64,000 nucleotides of DNA. It comes from Spongiactinospora rosea. GTDB lineage: Bacteria > Actinomycetota > Actinomycetes > Streptosporangiales > Streptosporangiaceae. Under the pieces are notes generated by a model. The model did no database searches, was not told the origin of the DNA, and worked only from the letters and a program-made list of their open reading frames with translations. Every line of letters starts with the position of its first letter. Position 1 is the stretch's first letter. The stretch covers positions 1-64,000 of the forward strand of contig NZ_QMEY01000033.1 of NCBI RefSeq assembly GCF_003315795.1. The letters are read 5' to 3'. Of the stretch, positions 8,040 to 16,854 are shown in pieces. A program made the position numbers and the translations under genes.

Positions 8040-9570
8040 GGTGGAATCGAACACCGTACGAGATGCGCCCGGCGCGGCGCCACAACGCGACCCCCGGCGC
8101 TGGTTGATCCTCGGGGTGCTCTGTCTGAGCCTGCTGGTGCTCGTGGTCGACAACACCGTGCTCAACCTCGCGATCCCCGCGCTGATGCGCGACCTCGGGG
8201 CGACCAACGGGGACATCCAGTGGATCATCGACGCCTATGTGCTGGTCTTCGCGGGCCTGCTGCTCACCTCGGGCAGTCTGTCCGACCGGTACGGCAGGCG
8301 GCGCTTCCTGATCATCGGCCTGGTCGTCTTCGGCGGCGCGTCCATGGTCGCCACGCTCGCCGCCGAGCCGTGGCACCTGATCGCCGCCCGCGCGCTGATG
8401 GGCGTCGGAGGCTCCATCCTGATGCCGAGCACCCTGTCGATCCTGATCACCGTCTTCGACGCCGAGGAGCGCCGCAAGGCCATCGCCGCCTGGAGCGCCG
8501 TGGCCATGGTCGGCGTCATCGCCGGACCGACCCTGGGCGGTTTCCTGCTGGAGAACTACTGGTGGGGCTCGGTCTTCCTGATCAACATCCCGGTGGCCGT
8601 CGTCGCGGTGATCGCCGCGGTGGCGCTGATGCCCGAGACGCGCGGTCCGGCGCGGCCGATCGACCCGCTGGGCGTACTGCTGTCCACCGCCGGGATGACC
8701 GCGCTCGTCTACGTCGTGATCTCCGGGCCGCACGCGGGCTGGACGACGCCGGCGTCGCTGGCCGCGATGGCGGTGGCCGTGGTCGCGCTCGGCGGGTTCG
8801 TGGTCTGGGAGGCGCGCAGCAGGAACCCGATGCTGCCGCTGGAACTGTTCCGGGACCGGAACTTCAGCGGGTCGTCGTTCTCCATCGTGCTGCTCTCGTT
8901 CGGCACCGGGGCGCTGCTGCTGATGATCACCCAGTACCTGCAGTTCGTGCTGGGGTACGGCCCCTTGCAGGCGGGTGTGGCGCTGGTGCCGTACGCGGTG
9001 GCGGGCGCGGTCTTCAACGCGGTCGGCGCGGGGCTCGGGCAGCGGGTGAGCAACCGGCTGCTGATCGTCGCGGGCCTGGGCGTGATGGCGGTGGGCTTCG
9101 CGGTGCTGTCCTTCACCGGCCCGGTGGACGGCTACGGCACGATGATCACCGCCCTGATCGTGATGGGCCTGGGCTCCGGGCTCGCGGGCCCGGCCGCCTA
9201 CGCCACGCTCATGGGCGCGGTGCCACCGGAGCGCGCGGGCGTGGGCTCGGCGATGAACGACACCGTGCAGCAGGTGGGCATGGCGCTGAGCGTCGCCATC
9301 CTGGGCAGCGTGCTGGCCGGGGTGTACGCGTCCGGCATGCCGGCCGGCGCTCCCGACCTCGCCCGCGAGTCGATCGCAGGGGCGCTCGCGCTGCACGACG
9401 CGGGGCTGGCCGGGGCGGCGCGCGAGTCCTTCGTCTCGGCACTGTCGTTCGGGTCATGGGTGGGGGTGGGCTGCTGCGTAGCGGCTGCGGTGCTGGCCCG
9501 CCTGGTACTGCGTGCTCCGGCGAGGCCGGCTGCGGCCGGGCCGCCCCGCCAGGATGCCGTGCTGGGCTGA
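8035..9570 (+). CDS. MFS drug transporter, DHA2 (EmrB/QacA) type
   Basis: 511 aa with about 14 hydrophobic segments, typical of the DHA2 family of proton-coupled drug exporters in the inner membrane. Visible motifs are motif A after TM2 (SGSLSDRYGRRRFL), the TM1 motif VVDNTVLNLAIPAL and the antiporter motif C region (GVIAGPTLGGFLLENYWWGSVFLINIPV). Its start lies inside the TetR operator; GTG 8035 or GTG 8041 are both possible. The last 88 bp including the stop are repeated twice more downstream. Substrate unknown. Confidence 0.94.
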   Translation: MRVESNTVRDAPGAAPQRDPRRWLILGVLCLSLLVLVVDNTVLNLAIPALMRDLGATNGDIQWIIDAYVLVFAGLLLTSGSLSDRYGRRRFLIIGLVVFGGASMVATLAAEPWHLIAARALMGVGGSILMPSTLSILITVFDAEERRKAIAAWSAVAMVGVIAGPTLGGFLLENYWWGSVFLINIPVAVVAVIAAVALMPETRGPARPIDPLGVLLSTAGMTALVYVVISGPHAGWTTPASLAAMAVAVVALGGFVVWEARSRNPMLPLELFRDRNFSGSSFSIVLLSFGTGALLLMITQYLQFVLGYGPLQAGVALVPYAVAGAVFNAVGAGLGQRVSNRLLIVAGLGVMAVGFAVLSFTGPVDGYGTMITALIVMGLGSGLAGPAAYATLMGAVPPERAGVGSAMNDTVQQVGMALSVAILGSVLAGVYASGMPAGAPDLARESIAGALALHDAGLAGAARESFVSALSFGSWVGVGCCVAAAVLARLVLRAPARPAAAGPPRQDAVLG

Positions 9571-9842
9571 TTCCCGAGTTCGGCTTTCGAGGTTGTGGTG
9601 GGCTGCTGTGTGGGGGCTGCGGTGCTGGCCTGTCTGGTGCTGTGTGCTCCGGCGAAGTCTGCTGCGGCCGGGCCGTCCCGTCAGGATGCCGGGCTGGGCT
9701 GACCTTTGAGCCCGGCTTTCGAGGTCGTCACCGCGGTGCTGGCCTGTCTGGTGCTGCGTGCTCCGGCGAGGTCCGCTGCGGCCGGGCCGCCTCGTCGGGA
9801 CGCTGTGCTGGGCTGACTGCCGAGCCTGGCCTTCGGCGCGAG
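9465..9842 (+). repeat. Three tandem copies of the MFS gene 3' end
   Basis: The final 88 bp of the MFS gene (9483-9570) recur ungapped at 9615-9702 and 9729-9816, with about ten mismatches between copies 1 and 2. All three keep the same reading frame and end in ctgggctga, so copies 2 and 3 encode near-identical C-terminal peptides without a start. A 26-nt spacer (ggctttcgaggttgt-type) is also repeated after each copy. Most differences are C/T transitions. Duplication periods are 132 and 114 bp. Confidence 0.92.
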
Positions 9843-9965
9843 CGTTTTTGGCGTGGTGGTCTGACCGTCGCCGCGCGACGGTGCTCATCGGGATCGGCGT
9901 GAGGCGCGTCGGGGATGGCCGGTGGGCGGTAGGCTCCCGCACGTAGGCGGTGGAAGGGGCCCCAG

Positions 9966-11162
9966 GTGAGGCGTGGCAGGCGGATGGCGGCGTTCGTGTG
10001 CGCCGGTGGCGCCGCGCTCGCGGCGTGCGGCGGGGCGGGCGTGGCCACCGCCGATTCGTCCCGGGCCGCCACCCGCACCACGCCGTCCCCCAAACCCACT
10101 CCCACCCCCACTCCCACGGCGTCGCTGGACGAGGGGGAGGGCCTGCTGACCGTGCTCTCCTACCGTGGCTACACCGAGTGGGGCGGCAACGACCCCAAGG
10201 TCAACTGGGTCGCGCCGTTCGAGCGGGAGACCGGTTGCAAGGTGACCACGCTCGACCACGTGCGCAATGCCGAGGAGCTGCACAAGGCGTACGACGCCGC
10301 GCCCTACGACGTGGTGGCCGCCGGTCCCGAGGCGGCCGGGCGGTTGATCACCGAGGGCAAGGTGGGGCCGGTGAACACCGCCCTGCTGCCCGACTACGAC
10401 GACATCCCCAAACGGCTGCGCACGCTGCCCGCCTACAACCGCGGCGGCAAGGTCTACGGCGTCCCGTACCTGTGGGAGACCACCCAGCTCGCCTATGACG
10501 CTGAAGGGGAGCGCCCGCGCGGCGCGGACGCGCTGTTCCGCTCCGACGCGGCGGCCATCGAGGACGATCCGCTGAGCATCGCGGTGGCGGCGCTCGCGCT
10601 CAGCCGCACCGAGCCCGATCTCGGCGTGAAGGACCCCTTCCAGCTCACGCCCGCGCAACTGGATCGGGCGCTCACCCTGCTCGCCGGACGCAAGGGCGAG
10701 GGACGGGTCTACTGGACCGACCCGCTCGACGTGGTGTCCGGTTTCGCCGACGGCTCGACCCCGCTCGCGCAGACCTCTCCATACGTGCTGAACCTGCTGC
10801 GCAGGGCCGGGCGGCCCGTACGCGCGGCCTCCGCCGACCCGGGCCCGGGCCGGGCCGACGCCTGGATGCTGGCGGCCGAGCCGCAGCACCCGGGCTGCGC
10901 CTACCGGTGGCTGCGGTGGATGAGCACGCCCCGGGCGCAGCGCGACGCCGCCGCCTGGAACGGGCTGGCCCCGGCCAATCCCCGCGCGTGCACGGGCCGG
11001 GCCGGGCGGGTGTGCGCGGCGTTCCGCGTGGGCGATGAGAAGTGGCTGGACAAGGTGACCTTCGCCACCCGGCCGTCGGCCGACTGCGGTCACAGCGGGG
11101 GCGCGGCGAAGTGCACCGACTACGCCGAATGGCAGAAGCGCTGGCAGGGCCTCGTCGGCTGA
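9966..11162 (+). CDS. Orphan ABC substrate-binding lipoprotein, polyamine (PotD-like) type
   Basis: 398 aa. A short signal with lipobox LAAC (Cys21) marks it as a lipoprotein; a T/P-rich linker (residues about 38-52) precedes the binding domain. The motifs VLSYRGYTEWGGNDPKVNWV and YGVPYLWETTQLAYD resemble spermidine/putrescine binding proteins, which capture ligand outside the membrane. No permease or ATPase is adjacent, so it either serves a remote transporter or has another role. The GTG at 9966 is the most plausible start. The polyamine assignment is by family; ligand unverified. Confidence 0.85.
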   Translation: MRRGRRMAAFVCAGGAALAACGGAGVATADSSRAATRTTPSPKPTPTPTPTASLDEGEGLLTVLSYRGYTEWGGNDPKVNWVAPFERETGCKVTTLDHVRNAEELHKAYDAAPYDVVAAGPEAAGRLITEGKVGPVNTALLPDYDDIPKRLRTLPAYNRGGKVYGVPYLWETTQLAYDAEGERPRGADALFRSDAAAIEDDPLSIAVAALALSRTEPDLGVKDPFQLTPAQLDRALTLLAGRKGEGRVYWTDPLDVVSGFADGSTPLAQTSPYVLNLLRRAGRPVRAASADPGPGRADAWMLAAEPQHPGCAYRWLRWMSTPRAQRDAAAWNGLAPANPRACTGRAGRVCAAFRVGDEKWLDKVTFATRPSADCGHSGGAAKCTDYAEWQKRWQGLVG

Positions 11163-11168
11163 CGCCGC

Positions 11169-11453
11169 TCACGACAGCGCGGCCCGGCGTCTGCCGGGCA
11201 TGGGCGCGGGAAACGGGCAGGGCGTCGCCGCCACGGCGGGCACCAGCGCGTCGGCGCACTCGCCGCAGGCCAGTACGGCCACGCCGTCCGGCAACCGGCC
11301 CACCCGCACGCGCGGTCTCGGCCACTTCTTGTGGCAGACCACGCACGCGTCGCCGCACCGCTGCGCGTATGTCAGGCCGTCGGGATCGAACAGCCGTGCC
11401 GTCGCGGCAGGACCCCCGTCCATCACGCTCCCCGAGGTGATCGTCAGTGCCAT
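11169..11453 (-). CDS. Small CxxC zinc-binding-type hypothetical protein
   Basis: 94 aa, not recognised as a named family. It has two cysteine pairs (CGDACVVCHKKW near residues 33-44 and CGEC near 64-67), a spacing that suggests one zinc site. It is convergent with the binding-protein gene with only a 6-bp gap. The ATG at 11453 gives MALTITSGSVMDGG. Possibly a small regulatory or chaperone-like protein; no function is assigned. Confidence 0.7.
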   Translation of the reverse strand: MALTITSGSVMDGGPAATARLFDPDGLTYAQRCGDACVVCHKKWPRPRVRVGRLPDGVAVLACGECADALVPAVAATPCPFPAPMPGRRRAALS

Positions 11454-11548
11454 ACGGGAACCGTTATAACCCTGTCTCGCTCACTGATCGCCTAATCGGG
11501 CGTCAAGGTGCGGTAAATCACCGGCGTCACGCTTGGCGTAGGGCAATA

Positions 11549-11586
11549 AATTAGGACACCAGACATATAAGCCTGATGTCCTAATT
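11549..11586. promoter_or_regulatory. AT-rich inverted repeat after gabT
   Basis: AATTAGGACA (11549-11558) pairs perfectly with 11577-11586; after one mismatch a further CAG/CTG pair extends the stem, with a 10-nt loop. The DNA is much more AT-rich than its surroundings. It lies 30 bp beyond the gabT stop and 96 bp upstream of the CxxC gene start, so it may be the gabT terminator or an operator for the small gene. Confidence 0.6.
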
Positions 11587-11616
11587 GCCGGGCAAGCCGT
11601 GGCGACCCGGAGAAGA

Positions 11617-12969
11617 TCAGAGGTCGCCGAAGATCTTGTCCAGAATGCCGAGCCCCTCGTCCAGCAGGTGGTCCGGCATCACCAGCGGCGGCAGGAAGCG
11701 CAGCACGTTGCCGTAGGTGCCGGCGGTCAGCGTGAGCAGCCCCTCGGCGTGGGTGCGCCGCGCCACCTCGCCGGTCGTGACCGGGTCGGGCTCCTTGGTG
11801 CCGGGCTTGACCAGCTCGATGGCGACCATCGCGCCCCTGCCCCTGACGTCGCCGATCACCGGGTGGCGTTCGGCCAGCGCGCGCAGCCGGGGCAGCATGA
11901 TCGACCCGATCCGCCGGGCCCGCTCCACCAGCCCGTCGCTCTCGATCGTCTCCAGCACCCCCAGCGCCGCCTCGCAGGCCAGCGGGTTGCCGCCGTAGGT
12001 GCCGCCCAGCCCGCCGGCGTGGACCTTGTCCATCAGCTCGGCCCGGCCGGTCACCGCGGCCAGCGGCAGTCCGCCCGCGATGCCCTTGGCGGTGGTCACG
12101 ATGTCCGGCACGATGCCCTCGTGCTCGCAGGCGAACAGGTCGCCGGTACGGGCGAAGCCGGTCTGCACCTCATCGGCGATGAACACGATGCCGTTGGCCT
12201 TGCAGAACTCGGCCAGCCTGGGCAGGAACCCGGGGGCCGGCTCGATGAACCCGCCCTCGCCCGCGATCGGCTCGATCACCACGGCCGCGACGTTCTCCGC
12301 GCCGATCTGCTTGTTGATCGTGTCGATGGCCTGGGCCGCGGCCTCGGCCGCGCAGTTGTCCGGGCCGGTCGGCCAGCGGAACGGGTAGGCCAGCGGCATC
12401 CGGTAGACCTCGGGCGCGAAGGGCCCGAACCGGTGCTTGTAAGGCATGTTCTTGGCGGTGAGCGTCATCGTCAGCAGCGTCCGCCCGTGGTAGCCGTGGT
12501 CGAAGACGACCACCGCGGGCCGGCCGGTGGCGTGCCTGGCCACCTTGACGGCGTTCTCCACGGCCTCGGCGCCGCTGTTCACCAGGAACGTGCGCTTCTC
12601 GTGGTCTCCGGGGGTGATCCGGTTCAGCGCCTCGCACACCTCGACGTACGACTGGTACGGCGTGACCATGAAACACGTGTGCGTGAAGTCGCCGACCTGC
12701 TTGCGCACCCGCTCGGCCACCCGCGGATTGGCGTTGCCCACGCTGGTGACCGCGATGCCCGAGCCGAAGTCGATCAGCGAGTTGCCGTCGGCGTCCACGA
12801 CGACGCCGCCGCCCGCGTGGGTGACGAAGACCGGCAGCGTGGTACCGACGCCCGCGGGCACCGCCGCCTGCTTGCGGGCCAGCAGCTCACGGGACCGGGG
12901 GCCGGGGATCTCGGTGACGACGCGGCGCTCCTGGGGAAGCGACGGGCCGCCCTGCGTGATGGTGCTCAT
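11617..12969 (-). CDS. gabT: 4-aminobutyrate--2-oxoglutarate transaminase
   Basis: 450 aa class III PLP aminotransferase. It transfers the amino group of GABA to 2-oxoglutarate, giving succinate semialdehyde and glutamate in the cytoplasm. Visible signatures are FLVNSGAEAVENAVKVAR, FDHGYHGRT, FIADEVQTGFARTG and the PLP lysine in TTAKGIAGGLPLAAV. Length and motifs match actinobacterial GabT. The ATG at 12969 (MSTITQGG) is the first start consistent with the family; the open frame runs much further upstream without homology. It is divergent from a PucR regulator 118 bp away, a usual gab arrangement. Confidence 0.96.
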   Translation of the reverse strand: MSTITQGGPSLPQERRVVTEIPGPRSRELLARKQAAVPAGVGTTLPVFVTHAGGGVVVDADGNSLIDFGSGIAVTSVGNANPRVAERVRKQVGDFTHTCFMVTPYQSYVEVCEALNRITPGDHEKRTFLVNSGAEAVENAVKVARHATGRPAVVVFDHGYHGRTLLTMTLTAKNMPYKHRFGPFAPEVYRMPLAYPFRWPTGPDNCAAEAAAQAIDTINKQIGAENVAAVVIEPIAGEGGFIEPAPGFLPRLAEFCKANGIVFIADEVQTGFARTGDLFACEHEGIVPDIVTTAKGIAGGLPLAAVTGRAELMDKVHAGGLGGTYGGNPLACEAALGVLETIESDGLVERARRIGSIMLPRLRALAERHPVIGDVRGRGAMVAIELVKPGTKEPDPVTTGEVARRTHAEGLLTLTAGTYGNVLRFLPPLVMPDHLLDEGLGILDKIFGDL

Positions 12970-12979
12970 ACCCGTGACG

Positions 12980-13064
12980 GTACGTGCGCCCGGGCCGGGT
13001 GCCGATGCTGCACTATGGCAGACTGGTAGGGCCTGGGTTATCCAGAAAGTACAACGCGCCCGGG
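12980..13064. promoter_or_regulatory. Divergent gabT/pucR promoter region with direct repeat
   Basis: The 117-bp divergent region holds a direct repeat, gtacgtgcgcccggg at 12980-12994 and gtacaacgcgcccggg at 13049-13064. The repeats flank the promoter area and could be binding half-sites of the adjacent PucR protein. The assignment is from position and repetition only. Confidence 0.4.
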
Positions 13065-13086
13065 CGCTCAGGGGAGAGATCGACAC

Positions 13087-14547
13087 GTGGCACCGACACT
13101 GCGGCGCGTCGTCGCCCACGCCCCGCTGCGGCTGCGCGTCCTCGTCGGCGAGGACCTGCTCGACCGGCCGGTCCGCTGGGTGGCGGTCAGCGAGCTGGAA
13201 GACCCGACGCCGTTCCTGGAGGGCGGCGAACTCGTCCTGAGCACCGGGATGCGGATCCGCCCGGAGACCGCCGGGCCCTACGTGACGCGGCTGGTGGAGC
13301 GCGGCGTCGCCGGGCTCGGCGTCGGCCTCGGGCTCACCCACGAGACCGTGCCCGCCGCACTCGCCGAGGCCGCAGAACGCGCCGGGCTGCCGCTCATCGA
13401 GGTGCCCCGCGAGACCGCGTTCGTGGCCATCGGCAAGGTGGTCAGCGAGTTGCTGGCCGCCGAGCAGTACGAGGAGCTGACCCGGGCGTTCGCCGTGCAG
13501 GGGCGGCTGACCCGGGCCGCGCTGCGCCCGGAGGGGACGCACGCGGTGCTGGGCAGGCTCGTCGCCGAGATCGGCGGCTGGGCGGCGCTGCTCGACGACA
13601 CCGGCGAGGTGATCGCCACGGCCGGGGAGCGGGCGCGGGGGCGTGTCCCCGCGCTGCGGCCCGAGCTTGCGCGGCTGCGCGGCAGGCACGCGAGCCTCAC
13701 CCTGTCCACGCCGGACGAGCACGTCATCGTCCAGGCCCTCGCCGGGGCGGGCCGGGTCAGGGGCTACTTCGCGGTGGGGGCGGCGACGGGGGAGCGGACG
13801 TTCTCCCCGGTCAGGCACACCGTGGTCAACGTCGCGGGCTCGCTGCTGACCCTCGCGCTGGAGCAGGAGGCGCGGCGGCCCGCGGCCGAACGGCGGGTGC
13901 GCGCCGCGGTCCTGCGGCTGCTGCTGGCCGGCGAGGTGGACGGCGCCCGCGCCGCCCTGGCCGCGCTGGGCGATCCGCTGCCCGAACCTCCGGTGGTGGC
14001 GCTCGCCACCCGCGGCGACCGCGACGGGGTGATCGAGGCGGCCGGAGGGGCGTTCGCCGCCGCGCTCGGCGAGGAGACCATCGTGCTGGCCGCATCCGGG
14101 GAAGAGCGGGAGGCGCTGGTGGGCGCGCTGGGGCCGTACGGGCCGGTCGGCGCCGGCGAGCCGGTCGGCATCGACCGCCTGGCGGCCGGTGTGGACCAGG
14201 CCCGGCGCGCGCTGGCCGCCGCCCAGCGGGCCGGCGTCCCCGTGATGCACTACGCGGCGCTGCCCGGCCAGGGCCTGCTCGCGGTGCTCGACCCCGGCGC
14301 GGCCCAGGCGTTCGCGACCGCGCTGCTGGCCCCGATGCTGGAGTACGGCACGCGCGCCGACCTGCTGGAGTCGCTGCGCGCGTACCTGGAGGCCAACGGT
14401 CACTGGGACGCCGCCGCGCAACGCCTCGGCGTGCACCGGCACACGCTGCGCTACCGGATGCGCAAGGTCGCCGAACTGCTCGGCCGCGACATCGACGACC
14501 CCGCCACCCGGGCCGAACTGTGGGTCGCCTGCTCCATCATCGGCTGA
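13087..14547 (+). CDS. PucR family regulator, probable GABA regulator
   Basis: 486 aa. PucR N-terminal domain (LDRPVRWVAVSELEDPTPFLEGGELVLSTG split across residues about 23-55), central CdaR/GGDEF-like region, and C-terminal PucR helix-turn-helix (GHWDAAAQRLGVHRHTLRYRMRK). Divergent from gabT, as for the PucR-type GabR activators of GABA utilisation in actinobacteria, so it probably activates gabT in response to GABA or succinate semialdehyde. Start is GTG 13087. It converges with a TetR gene 9 bp away. Confidence 0.92.
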   Translation: MAPTLRRVVAHAPLRLRVLVGEDLLDRPVRWVAVSELEDPTPFLEGGELVLSTGMRIRPETAGPYVTRLVERGVAGLGVGLGLTHETVPAALAEAAERAGLPLIEVPRETAFVAIGKVVSELLAAEQYEELTRAFAVQGRLTRAALRPEGTHAVLGRLVAEIGGWAALLDDTGEVIATAGERARGRVPALRPELARLRGRHASLTLSTPDEHVIVQALAGAGRVRGYFAVGAATGERTFSPVRHTVVNVAGSLLTLALEQEARRPAAERRVRAAVLRLLLAGEVDGARAALAALGDPLPEPPVVALATRGDRDGVIEAAGGAFAAALGEETIVLAASGEEREALVGALGPYGPVGAGEPVGIDRLAAGVDQARRALAAAQRAGVPVMHYAALPGQGLLAVLDPGAAQAFATALLAPMLEYGTRADLLESLRAYLEANGHWDAAAQRLGVHRHTLRYRMRKVAELLGRDIDDPATRAELWVACSIIG

Positions 14548-14556
14548 GCCCCGCGC

Positions 14557-15186
14557 TCAGTCGGTCTTGCGGACCAGGAAACAGCAGATGGTGGCGCTGG
14601 TCACCGCGTCGAAGGTGCGCGAGTCGCGGAAGTGCCCGGCGCGCTCCAGACTGATCGCGCCGTGCGCGGCCGCCCACAGCGCGTCGGCGATCTTGCGCGG
14701 CTGGGTCGGGATGATGTACCCGGCCGAGATGCAGTCGGCGATCACCCGGTCGATGATGTTGAGCGCGGCCCTGGCCAGCGTGCGCGCCCGTTCGCTCGGC
14801 TCGAAACCCGGGATGGCCTTCTCGAACATCAGGCTGTAGTAGGCGGGCTCGGACAGGCACGCCTCGCGGTAGACCGGGGCCAGCGCGATGAGGTAGTCGT
14901 AAGGGTCCTTGCGCGGGGGGACGGCCTCCAGCCTGCGCCGGAATCGCTCGAAGCCCTCCAGGTACAGGGCCTCGGCGAGCCCTTCCTTGCTGCCGAACAT
15001 CGTGTAGATGACCGTGGTGGAGCAGCCCGCCTCGGTGGCGATGCGCCGCATGGAAAGGCTGTCGGGCCCATGGGTGAGCAGCAGCTCCCCGGCGACATCG
15101 AGCAGCCGGGTACGCAGCTCGTCGTGGGAGGTGCGCTCGCCAAGGAGGTAGGCGCCCTGGAGCCCACGAGGCGCCGACGAGGTCAT
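14557..15186 (-). CDS. TetR family regulator
   Basis: 209 aa from ATG 15186 (MTSSAPRG); an ATG 15 codons upstream at 15231 is possible. The TetR helix-turn-helix is clear (RTRLLDVAGELLLTHGPDSLSMRRI ... TTVIYTMFGSKEGLAEAL), followed by a WHG/TetR_C_13-like ligand domain with WAAAHGAISLE. It is divergent from the aldehyde dehydrogenase gene, its most likely target. Ligand unknown. Confidence 0.91.
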   Translation of the reverse strand: MTSSAPRGLQGAYLLGERTSHDELRTRLLDVAGELLLTHGPDSLSMRRIATEAGCSTTVIYTMFGSKEGLAEALYLEGFERFRRRLEAVPPRKDPYDYLIALAPVYREACLSEPAYYSLMFEKAIPGFEPSERARTLARAALNIIDRVIADCISAGYIIPTQPRKIADALWAAAHGAISLERAGHFRDSRTFDAVTSATICCFLVRKTD

Positions 15187-15350
15187 GAGCTTCAGCCCTT
15201 TCACTCCGGGGCCCGCACGCGACCCACACATGACTTAACCCCGGCCGCGCAGGTTCAAACCGTCCTGCACGAAGTCATCCGGATTTATGGCCTATTTCGT
15301 TACAGGCAAGCGGTCGGCCGATGTGCATTATCCGCCGCGGCGTGGAAAAG

Positions 15351-15404
15351 CGCACCGATTGTGCGTACTGGAGTAAAGCTCTGGGCGGTGGGGTGGCATA
15401 GCGT
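15351..15404 (+). promoter_or_regulatory. Leaderless promoter and inverted repeat of the ALDH gene
   Basis: TAGCGT at 15399-15404 lies 6 nt before the ATG at 15411, the geometry of a leaderless actinobacterial promoter. About 35 nt further upstream, CGCAC-N5-GTGCG (15351-15365) forms a short palindrome that could bind the divergent TetR protein. Inference from position and symmetry. Confidence 0.45.
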
Positions 15405-15410
15405 TCAGGT

Positions 15411-16838
15411 ATGGACGTGCGCCCCTTCTGGCTCGCCGGCCGCGCCGCCACCGGCGAAGCCGAGCTGACCGTGACGAACCCCCACGACGGCAAGGTCGTG
15501 GCGATCTGTTCCGTGCCGACGGAGGAGCAGGTCGAACAGGCCGTCGCCGCCGCCGAGGCGGTACGCGCGCAGGCCGCGGCGCTGCCCGTGCACGTACGCG
15601 CCGACGCGCTCGCCCACGTCTCGCGGCGGCTCGCCGAGCGCGCCGACGAGCTGGCCACGCTGATCAGCAGGGAGAACGGCAAGCCCATGATGTGGGCCCG
15701 GGGCGAGGTCGCCCGCGCCGTGTCCACCTTCAGGTTCGCCGCGGAGGAGACCCGCAGGTTCAGTGGCGATGTCCAGCGGCTGGACACCGACGCGGGCGGC
15801 GCGGGCCGGCTGGCGTACGTCACCCGGGTGCCGCGCGGGCCCGTGCTCGCCATCACGCCGTTCAACTTCCCGCTCAACCTGGTCGCGCACAAGGTCGCCC
15901 CGGCCATCGCGGTCGGCGCGCCGGTCGTGGTCAAGCCCGCGCCCGCCACCCCCGTCTCCTCGCTGGTGCTCGGCGACATCCTGGCCGAGACCGGGCTGCC
16001 AGAAGGCATGTTCTCGGTGCTGCCGGTGCCCAACGAGCGGGCCGCCGGGCTGGTGGACGACCCGCGCCTGCCGGTCGTGTCCTTCACCGGCTCCGGGCCG
16101 GTCGGCTACGCGCTGCTGGACCGGGTGCCGCGCAAGCACGTCACCCTCGAACTGGGCGGCAACGCGGCGGCCGTCGTGCTCGCCGACGCCGACCTGGACT
16201 GGGCCGCCTCCCGGATCGCGGTGTTCGGCAACTACCAGGCCGGGCAGAGCTGCATCGCGGTGCAGCGGGTGATCGTGGAGGACGCCGCCTACGACCGGTT
16301 CGTGGAGCGGCTGCTGCCCGCCGTCCAGGCGCTCGTCACCGGCGACCCGGGCGATGAGAAGACGCAGGTCGGGCCGCTGGTCTCGGAGGCCGCCGCGGAG
16401 CGCGTGGAGCAGTGGATCGCCGAGGCCGTGGCCGCGGGCGGGCAGGTGCTGGCCGGTGGCACCCGCGAGGGCGCCACCATCGCCCCCACCGTGCTGACCG
16501 ACGTGCCCGCCGACGCCAAGGTCAACCGCGAGGAGGTCTTCGGGCCGGTCATGGTGCTCTCCCGGGTGGCCGGCGTGGACGAGGCGTTCGCCGCGGTCAA
16601 CGACTCGGCGTACGGCCTGCAGGCGGGGGTCTTCACCCGGTCGCTGGACATCGCCTTCCGGGCCAACCGGGAGCTGGAGGTCGGCGGCGTGATCGTCGGC
16701 GACGTGCCGTCCTACCGGGCCGACCAGATGCCCTACGGCGGGGTCAAGCAGTCGGGGATCGGGCGCGAGGGGCTGCGTTCGGCCATGGAGGACCTGACCT
16801 ACGAGAAGACCATGGTGCTGACCGGCCTGACCCTGTGA
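15411..16838 (+). CDS. NAD(P)-dependent aldehyde dehydrogenase, succinate-semialdehyde type candidate
   Basis: 475 aa ALDH superfamily enzyme oxidising an aldehyde to the acid in the cytoplasm. Key parts: ITPFNFPLN and the cofactor lysine in VVVKPAPATPVSS, FTGSGPVGYAL, the general base Glu247 in LELGG and nucleophile Cys281 in QAGQSCIAV. Lying a few genes from gabT and its regulator, it is a good candidate for oxidising succinate semialdehyde, though the sequence also resembles lactaldehyde/phosphonoacetaldehyde-type ALDHs. Control by the divergent TetR is likely. It converges with the protease gene. Confidence 0.93.
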   Translation: MDVRPFWLAGRAATGEAELTVTNPHDGKVVAICSVPTEEQVEQAVAAAEAVRAQAAALPVHVRADALAHVSRRLAERADELATLISRENGKPMMWARGEVARAVSTFRFAAEETRRFSGDVQRLDTDAGGAGRLAYVTRVPRGPVLAITPFNFPLNLVAHKVAPAIAVGAPVVVKPAPATPVSSLVLGDILAETGLPEGMFSVLPVPNERAAGLVDDPRLPVVSFTGSGPVGYALLDRVPRKHVTLELGGNAAAVVLADADLDWAASRIAVFGNYQAGQSCIAVQRVIVEDAAYDRFVERLLPAVQALVTGDPGDEKTQVGPLVSEAAAERVEQWIAEAVAAGGQVLAGGTREGATIAPTVLTDVPADAKVNREEVFGPVMVLSRVAGVDEAFAAVNDSAYGLQAGVFTRSLDIAFRANRELEVGGVIVGDVPSYRADQMPYGGVKQSGIGREGLRSAMEDLTYEKTMVLTGLTL

Positions 16839-16854
16839 CGGCGGGGGCTTCGCC

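Noticed and set aside
9454-9942. Minus-strand frame of 162 codons with repeated QHQTGQHR-type peptides
   Set aside because: The peptide repeat is the antisense reading of the triplicated MFS gene tail, not a real repeat protein.
12970-14442. Long minus-strand open frame upstream of gabT
   Set aside because: It runs antisense to the pucR gene; homology to GabT begins only at the ATG at 12969. High GC makes such shadow frames common.
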